Assembly (NCBI RefSeq): GCF_024362695.1 | Contig: NW_026063243.1 | Coordinates: forward strand, 930,001 to 994,000 | DNA: 64,000 nt | Reading direction: 5' to 3' | DNA from: Pectinophora gossypiella | Taxonomy: Eukaryota; Arthropoda; Insecta; Lepidoptera; Gelechiidae | Shown: positions 56,701 through 64,000 of the stretch, one piece after another | Numbering within the stretch: the first letter of the stretch is position 1 | How the letters are laid out: each line of letters begins with the position of its first letter | Program-made: the position numbers and the translations under genes | Notes under the pieces: model-generated | Told to the model about the DNA's origin: nothing | Database searches by the model: none | What the model saw: the letters and a program-made list of their open reading frames with translations, nothing else

Positions 56701-59700
56701 ACATACCTCGATTAATTCCAGGATATTTAAAGAAAAGCCACAGTCAAGAATACTGGGAACCTGCGAGGGTGCATAAGAGTAGTAGTCGAAGCGAAAGTGA
56801 TGTGTCAGGATCGTAGTAAGTGGAATTGCGTGGTCTCTGCCTATCCCAACGGGAAATATACGTAATTTTAAGTATGTATTTTTTTCGAGATACTTACATA
56901 GTTGCTAAGAATGATATTTGATAGTCTTAAACTCATAGTTTCAGTTTTCCATAAGTTTTTTATTGTATATACCATATCATTACTTACAGAACCGTTATGC
57001 CATTTTGTATATTGTAAAGTGGGCGCTTCTTTTTTTTTCACTTTAGCCACAGCTACGATGGCAATGTTGACGAATTTATTATATCGACTTTTGATATTCA
57101 AGTACAAAGTGTGCTTGCTCTACGTGACTGTCGCGACTGGCTGATGCTCAGCGGTTGCTTTGCTGCTTTGCTTTTGCTGCTTTGTGCGGCACGAGTTGGT
57201 GGCATTGTATAAAAGGGCTTAAACAAATGCCATTTTAATTATTAAAAAATCAAGACAACGACTACACACTACCTAGGTTTATTGATCCGACTGAAATTTT
57301 ATGTGTGTAGTTTATTATTATTTTTTAATAATAGGTACCTATTATAATTTTCCTATACTAATTATTGCATTCCCTGTAATTATATCTGAATATTTTTATA
57401 AGAAAAAAATAGATTTTTAGAGAAAGATAATATTGATAATTTAAGTATATAGGGTAAACTGCCTAATTATTAGCACCTTAAATTATTGGTACGGTCTAAT
57501 CATTTCTCAAATTTTAATGTTCACACTGAGGTTAAGAAGGTTAGAGTAGAATATTAATATTTGTTTATATAGCACGAAAATTTTCTTTTTTTTTCTAATA
57601 AATTTAGTAGTCAATAACAGGGTGTTACCTTATCTATTAAATAAATTCATATCTAACATTTACTGTTTCATTAGGTCTAACACACCAAGGCTCCGATATG
57701 TATGAAGGTAACAATTCGCAATGTACGGTTATCTCAGCTTGCGCTTCAATTTATTCTGTATTCCATAATCGCGCATCTTTCACTACTGCCGAAATTGATG
57801 AAATTTTAGAAATGGGGGATTCACTTTACCTGCAATTAAAATATTTACTTCAGAGGGGTGTCAGTTATTTTATGCCAGATGAATTACCCAATGAGCTTCG
57901 CGTCGGGAGTAACGTCGTACATATAGTTAGCATGGAGGACAACTGGATCATTTCTAATACGTATCCCACAACCCCCGCGAATAAAGACATAGGTTTATTA
58001 ACGTTAAAGAATATATTGGACAACAGAGTGTTTTTTAATACAAATGACTATACTGTTGATTCGCAATTCGCTTATAACGTAAACAATTCAAATCACAACG
58101 ACAGTACCGATAGCATATTGTTTACGGGTCAGGGTTATACTTTTAGTTTTTGGCGGTTTAATGGTGAATATTATTTCTTTAACAGCCATGCGGTTAACAG
58201 CAAAAACATTAACATAGGAAAGGGTAAACCAGAGGACGGTCCTTACGTAGCACGTTTATTTAAATGTAATTCAACCGAAGCGCTAGCAAAACTTTTGCTC
58301 GCGAATGTAATTTACGACGGATCCGAATACTCATTAACTCGATTAAGAGTATTAAATAACGATCTTATATGGCAAAATAAAACGCAGGTTAGTTCCGAAA
58401 CGTCACAGTCCATTTTAGTAGATTTAATATCATCACCATTACTGAAAGTGAATCAAACTTTAGATTCGATTTTGTTAAACTATCAGTTAAAACTGGCCCC
58501 GCTTAAAACCTCTGTGCAAAATTTAGATAGTAAATTGAAAGTTGACTCAAATCCGATAGATGTTTATGACACTACAAATGATTTGAAATTGTCAATTTTA
58601 AAACCAGTTGTCCTATTAGAAAGAATTGGTAATCAAGACGAAAACCAATGCGTTAAAAATAAAGGCGGCCGACCCAAAAAGCAGAAACGCGGACCAAAAC
58701 CGAGTAAGGAATACGCGCATCGCGAAGCTGTAAGGAAATATACAACGAAAAACCCTGCTGTTAATCGCAAGGCAGTTCAACGGTATAACGAACGCAATCC
58801 AGACATTCACCGCGAGGCCGTTCAACGGTATAACGAACGCAATCCAGACATTCACCGCGAAGCCGTTCAACGGTATAACGAACGCAATCCAGACGTTAAC
58901 CGCGAAGCCGTTCAACGTTATAACGAGAACAATCCAGATGTTCATCGCGCGGCCGTTCAACGTTATAACGAGAACAACCCAAACGTTCATCGCGCGGCCG
59001 TTCAACGTTATAACGAGAACAACCCAGACGTTCATCGCGCGGCCGTTCAACGTTATAACGAGAACAACCCAGACGTTCATCGCGCGGCCGTTCAACGTTA
59101 TAACGAGAACAACCCAGACGTTCATCGCGCGGCCGTTCAACGTTATAACGAGAACAACCCAGACGTTCATCGCGCGGCCGTTCAACGTTATAACGAGAAC
59201 AACCCAGACGTTCATCGCGCGGCCGTTCAACGTTATAACGAGCTTCACCCCGAAATTATCAAAAAAGCAGGACAAAAATACACAGAAAACAGTCGTAACA
59301 TTGAAACACCACTGAGATATTCAAAAAATTTAATAGGTGAAAAACAGGGGCATGAACTCAGCATTATTCGATTATATAATTTAAAAAATACGTCGCTTCT
59401 GTCTGAGCAAACATATAGATGTCCAAGATGTAATGCTCCATTGTTCGAAGAAGAGAAATCTCGTCGGCAATGGTGTTGTCATTCAGGAGACTATAACGTT
59501 CAGAATTTTCTTCCATTAAATGAAGAATTTTATTCAAATCCAGCTTTTTTAAATAGACCACGCGCTTACAATAATATTTTTGCATTTTCGGCATTAGGTG
59601 TTTCCCACGGTTACCATCATCCAGAAGGTATATCTTTTCTAAAAATTCAAGGACGTATTTACCACCGTATCTTTGATTTATCTTACAATGAGAGTCCTAA

Positions 59701-62700
59701 TAATATTAATTTTTACATAAATGACAGTAGCGAAAGAGAGAGTTTAGCTGGCGAATTAAGTTTAGATAAAACGGTAGTTCGAATGATTACAGGGTTCATG
59801 CACACAGTTAATCCATACATAAAATGTTTTAAAAGGTTAAGTTTAGAGGTATCATCAGAAGCTTTCTTGAAGTTTGAAAAAACTACTCGTGCGACTCACG
59901 GTAACATCCTCGGAGATCAACCTATTGGTCAAGAAATTGCCGCAATTATTAGTACAGACCGCGAAGAATTTACTCGACGCTGTATTGTAGTTAAAAAGAT
60001 AGCAGACGGTAGGCCTCGAACAATAGATATAATGGATTCCTTATATGAGACTTTCCAGTATCCTCTCTTATATCCTCATGGAAATACGGGTTGGCATCCT
60101 GATATGAGAGATAATAAGGGCAATAAGCTTAATCAGGTTAAATATGTCCGTTGTTTACTTTTATCAGAATCGCGATTTAGCATATTTGGTCGTTTATCTG
60201 AAGAGTGGTTAGTCGATATGTTTTGTAGAGTTTTAGAAGAACGCTTGCGGTTTTTGAAAAATAGCCAAACAAAACAACAAAACAGGCTAAGAGTAGCCCC
60301 ACTCCAAGAATTAATTAATGACGAGTTTATTTTAGGAGAAGGTGGAGTAGAACCTGGTAAAATTTATTTACCTAGCTCATTCACAGGGGGTCCACGATAC
60401 ATGAAAAAGAAATACCTGGATGCTATAGCAATGGTAAACAGGTTAGGTCCACCATCATATTTTTTAACTTTAACTTGTAACCCCAACTGGCCTGAAATAA
60501 AAAATTCAACATTATCAGGTCGATCAAAAGACCCCCTTACATGTGCTCGAGTTTTCAACTTAAAACTCGGAGAGTTATTAAAAGATTTAAAATCGGGTAA
60601 ATGGTTCGGAAAAATTGTTTATATAATGCATGTTATAGAGTTCCAAAAAAGAGGACTACCACATGCGCATATTGCTTTTAGAGTGGAAGGTGGTGGACCA
60701 GTAGAAAGTCTGGATATTGATAAGTTTGTTCGAGCTACCATACCCGATCCAGCACAAACTTTATTATACAAAGTTGTCATGGATCACATGATACACGGTC
60801 CATGCGGCCCTCCTTACCGAACTAATTTGCCGTGTTGGAATAGTGAGAAAAAAAACTGTTTAAAATATTTTCCAAAAAAAGAAACACCAGTCACCTTCAG
60901 TGACGATAGAGGTTTTATACATTTACGTCGCAATAGTAAAAATCAGGCGATTATTAAATATCGCGGCAGAGACGTAATAGTTAATGATTTGTGGGTCGTT
61001 CCTTATAATCCTGCTCTTCTCCTAAAATATGATGCTCACATAAATTTAGAAGTGTCCACACAGCGTGCTATAATTAAGTATTTATTTAAATATATGACAA
61101 AAGGACCTGATGAAGCCCGTATTGCCGTTGTTGATGAAGAACATCGTGAGGATGAAATCGAACAATATGTCACTAAGCGATATATTAGTTCTAGCGAAGC
61201 AGCGTGGCGTGTTCTCGAATTTGATATTGTAGCTAGGAACCCTACGGTAAAAATGTTAACAGTACATTTGCCCGATCAAAATTCGGTATTTTTTAAGCCT
61301 GGCCACGCGAACGAGGCAGTTAATAATGCAGGTTCAGATCTTTTAGACTATTTCAGTAGGCCTTTAACTGAGGAGTTTGATCGGGTATCCTACTTAGACT
61401 TTTTTGAAAATTATAACATTCATGCGAAAGATCCATGTTTAAAGACAGTTCAGGCGGTGCAAATGCAAAACGGCAAATTTCTTACGCGGAGAATGCGGGG
61501 TGAGCTCGTCGCGCGTCTATTTTGGGTCGCGCCGAACAGAGGTGAACAGTTCTTTTTAAGACTTCTTTTAAGTGTTTACCCTTGTCGTAGTTTCGCGGAT
61601 TTACTGCAAATTGGAGGTCCAAATTGCACAACTTTTCAAGAAGCTGCCAAATTCGCAGGACTTGCGGACGACTCAGTCGAATATGAACGGGCTATGGAAG
61701 AAGCTTCCACTTTTTTAACCGGACCACGACTTCGTAGCTTTTTTGTGACGCTGGCTGTTAATGGTGCCTCAGTGGCGTCACTGTGGAACACGTATAAACG
61801 TCAATTGGCCGAAGATTTCCTTTATAGGGTGCCAGATGACGAAGAAAACGCGTTTAACATGTGCCTCATCCAAATAGATAGAATGCTACGCAGACACGGA
61901 ACTTCGTTAATAGAACAAGGTTTGCCGGAAGTAATCTATAGGTCAACGGAGTTAGATAGGGAACGCACTGAATATGATTTAGATAGTTTGAAATCATACG
62001 TAGAAGAGTGGTTGCCACAGTTATCTCCCGATCAACGTGCCGTATTCGATTACGTGGAAAAGCTTTGCGTTGATAGTGTTTACCGAGAATCCAACAACTG
62101 TGCGATTTTTATCGATGGTCCGGCCGGCACCGGAAAAACGCTTTTATTGAAGGTCATAACTGCATATATCCGCGGTAACCTTAAAGGTATAGCTTTAACC
62201 TGTGCATCGTCTGCAATTGCTGCTCAAAATTACACAAACGGAATGACGGCTCATTCCTTGTTTAGATTTCCTTTACATCTATTAGATGATAGCGGATACT
62301 GGAACATCTCAAATGGTACTCAAAGAGCTGAATTGATTTATAATTCTAATCTCATTGTGTATGATGAAGCGCCGATGGCTCATAAATACCTTATAAATTT
62401 ATTAAATAGATCATTGCAGGATTTGATGAGGTCAGACAAAATTTTTGGTTCTAAAATAATTATTTTTGCAGGAGATTTTCGTCAAATTCCTCCAGTAGTC
62501 CCAGAAGCACGAACGAATTTTGATATATTAAACGCGTCACTAAAAACTTCACCTATTTGGAAACAATTGAAAAAATTTAGTTTGGTAACTTCACAGAGAT
62601 GTAAGGATGACGCACAGTATGCAGATTTTCTTTTAAAACTGGGTTCAAATTTATTACCTACTCTTAGATTAGAAACAAATAATAATGATTTGCAATTAGT

Positions 62701-63430
62701 CCAACTTGAATCCATTGATTATGTTACTGAATTAGAAGATTTAATTGATTTTGTATTCCCAGAAGTTACCCTTACTGAGCCAGGCGTATGCTCCTTCAGA
62801 GCGATTCTATGCACCCGTAACGATGCAGTTAGAGAAATTAATGCCGTTATTTTAGACAAACTACCAGGAGAAGTATTACATTTTTATGCCATAGACAAAA
62901 TTTTAAGCGACAACGCTGATCAAGTATATTTTAGTCCCGAATTTTTACATACACTTCGACCACAAGGTGTTCCAGATTTCGATTTGCAATTAAAATTAGA
63001 ATGTGTTTGTGTAATCACGCGTAATCTTAGTTTCGCGGACGGCTTAGTAAATGGCACCAAAGTAATAGTTGTTGAAACATCTCCATATATTATTAAAGTT
63101 CGGAAACAAGGTGAACTAGGAGATTATTTGATCCCTCGAATTCTTTTTAAAGCGCCTATAGAACATAACAGCCCTTACGAGATGTGTCGCCGTCAATTCC
63201 CATTGCAGGTGTGTTATGCAATGACTATTCACAAGAGCCAGGGTCAAACGATTAGTCGCGTTGGGGTCGATCTTAGATCTGATATGTTTAGTCACGGTCA
63301 ACTGTATGTAGCTTTAGGTCGCGTTCGCGAAAGACGTGACATAAAAGTACTACTACCCAGGCACCGAATCGAAAATGACCAACCTTTCTCGAATAACGTT
63401 ATCATATCAGAACTTTTAAGTTTAACGTAA
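53740..63430 (+). CDS. Helitron Rep-helicase with protease-like N-terminus, copy B (intact; two coding exons)
   Basis: Exon 1 is 53740-53851 (37 codons, phase 1); exon 2 is 57675-63430; the product is about 1955 residues. Numbering from the ATG at 57698: N-terminal protease-like region with HQGS just upstream, QC (Cys9) and NSH (His164); AT-hook-like GRPKKQKRGPKP; 13 repeats of 15 residues; CPRC..CC knuckle-like segment; Rep domain with HUH motif PHAH (about 988-991) and tyrosines of YLFKY (about 1128, 1132); PIF1-type helicase with GPAGTGKT (about 1474), DEAP (about 1556), GDFRQIPP, TIHKSQGQT and YVALGRV. The HUH/two-tyrosine Rep nicks and transfers one strand, and the helicase unwinds it. 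The start is the first ATG after the acceptor. No frameshift is seen, so this copy could be active. Confidence 0.92.
55598..55829 (+). mobile_element. MITE with GTTCCGTCC inverted ends, copy B
   Basis: Same element as 17739-17980: AAGTTCCGTCCACGGAAAAC at the left and TTTTCTGTGGACGGAACCTT at the right. It has no ORF. Confidence 0.72.
56600..56865 (+). pseudogene. Degenerate LINE RT C-terminal remnant, copy B
   Basis: Counterpart of 18580-18829, with fragments such as GRGRPR.YIPRL-type and CQDRSKWNCV words across frames. Stops are frequent. Confidence 0.45.
58718..59302 (+). repeat. 45-bp coding minisatellite, 13 units (copy B)
   Basis: Thirteen 15-residue units HRxAVQRYNExNPDx, six of them almost identical in DNA (58938-59210). 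This is four units more than copy A. The frame is preserved because each unit is 45 bases. The reverse-strand ORF opposite (58616-59275) is a shadow. Confidence 0.93.
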
Positions 63431-63700
63431 CTTTATTTAGGGTGGCACTTCTTGAAAAGACTGAACAGTTCATCTCTGTTATTAAGCTTATTGGGTTTTT
63501 TTTAGATCGGTTAAATCATGTGCTGAAATTATCGTATATTGCGAATTATTTATTATTATTTATATTCATTCTATCTTGTTTTTTCTTCTTTTCGTATAAT
63601 TTAACGATAGAACTGACTTTAACAAGCTTGCACTCGATTTGATGATGGTTACATTGAATTTCAAAGCTAGGTTTACCATTTTATTAGTCACAATCACTGA

Positions 63701-63706
63701 ATTAAA
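63701..63706 (+). terminator. Candidate poly(A) signal ATTAAA, copy B
   Basis: ATTAAA followed by a TGTGTG stretch, 270 bases past the stop codon, as in copy A. Confidence 0.4.
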
Positions 63707-63730
63707 ATGTGTGTTAATCAATTGGCAATG

Positions 63731-64000
63731 TGTGCATGCCCTTCCCAGCCGTTAACGCTGTGGAGGCTCATCTTTAGGGGACGAGAGAACGGGCGTGAAG
63801 GGAACTGGCAGGATGAACACTTGGCTGCGGGTGCGACCGGTGCATGGGAGTGAAGTGGAGCTGGCTGGAAGATGGAGGCAGGTATCACTCGATTGCTTTA
63901 GCTGAGTTCCACTCAGATCAAGTAAGCTGTCATATGGATGAATGTCGCAGGTTGGAATGATCCGGAGTAGAACTGTCGGTGTCGTTTCCATCGTCGTAGG
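63731..64000 (-). pseudogene. Reverse-strand coding-like fragment, copy B (partial)
   Basis: Nearly identical to 25373-25641; it contains the reverse-strand frame ending SSPKDEPPQR. Its 5' part lies beyond the window. The family is not recognised. Confidence 0.4.

Larger units (their letters stand above)
53852..57674 (+). other. Intron 1 of Rep-helicase, copy B
   Basis: A 3.8-kb AT-rich phase-1 intron, GTAAGT to TTAG. A block containing 'tgctgtgtgactagaatagg' (or 'gtaactagaatagg') is present twice (about 54056 and 54190) but once in copy A. It contains a MITE, a LINE remnant and, at about 56090-56400, a lepidopteran repeat ('aaactcacgcccgtaatccc', 'atggggtgagcagagccac') that is absent from copy A. 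Confidence 0.7.
44739..64000 (+). mobile_element. Giant Helitron, copy B (continues past the window)
   Basis: It starts TTATACTATATAAAGCTAC after the CTAG of E9 and is collinear with copy A through the satellite array, leader, Rep-helicase gene and reverse-strand fragment. It has B-only insertions (47509-47909, 47979-48076, 49639-53367). The helicase gene is open along its full length. The satellite, cargo gene and 3' end would lie beyond 64000. Confidence 0.7.

Noticed and set aside
58616..59275. Long reverse-strand ORF with AMNVWVVLVITLNGR repeats (also 20439-20918)
   Set aside because: Antisense shadow of the 45-bp coding minisatellite in the Rep-helicase gene.

Overview
The window reads as insect, almost certainly lepidopteran (moth or butterfly), nuclear DNA built almost entirely of mobile elements. 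The grounds are high AT content, GT-AG introns, tRNA-derived SINEs with a lepidopteran-type tail, and the Helitron 5' end (ACTAATATTATAAATGCG plus TGTC repeats) that is common in moths and butterflies. I see no ordinary host gene.

Main reading: a head-to-tail array of Helitron (rolling-circle) elements that share one terminus design. Their 5' end is an AT-rich TTATA..TATAnAGCTACAAACCC followed by TGAC repeats. Their body carries an approximately 253-bp satellite. Their 3' end is a GC hairpin followed by CTAG. The units, each ending in CTAG and followed directly by the next 5' end, are: the tail of giant copy 0 (1-363); short elements E1 (4566-8082) and E2 (8083-9122); giant copy A (9123-34090, about 25 kb); short elements E4-E9 (34091-44738); and giant copy B (44739 to beyond the window). 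A Helitron of a different family (370-4565) sits exactly at the copy 0/E1 junction.

The giant elements have this order: 253-bp array; an AT-rich leader with old MITEs and a SINE; an E2F-like promoter; a spliced Rep-helicase gene; a captured-looking reverse-strand fragment; an 18-copy satellite of about 164 bp; an inverted copy of that fragment; a second 'cargo' gene made of tandemly duplicated exons; and the terminal hairpin with CTAG. The Rep-helicase protein runs from a cysteine-protease-like N-terminus through an AT-hook-like basic stretch, 15-residue repeats, a zinc-knuckle-like region and a HUH/two-tyrosine Rep domain to a PIF1-type helicase. It is intact in copy B (about 1955 aa with exon 1). 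In copy A it is broken by a single missing base near 21979.

Copies A and B carry different younger insertions. A-only: a hAT element at 14377-15503 and a retroposon at 13600-13917. B-only: a 3.7-kb composite hAT-type element at 49639-53367, a 98-bp hairpin at 47979, and a 400-bp TIR element at 47509. Yet their coding and 3' regions are nearly identical, which suggests sequence exchange between copies. A 5'-truncated CR1-like LINE with a frameshifted ORF2 (36722-40278) interrupts short element E6.

Identity estimates are by-eye counts. Element boundaries are good to a few bases where a target duplication or an empty site is stated, and rougher elsewhere.
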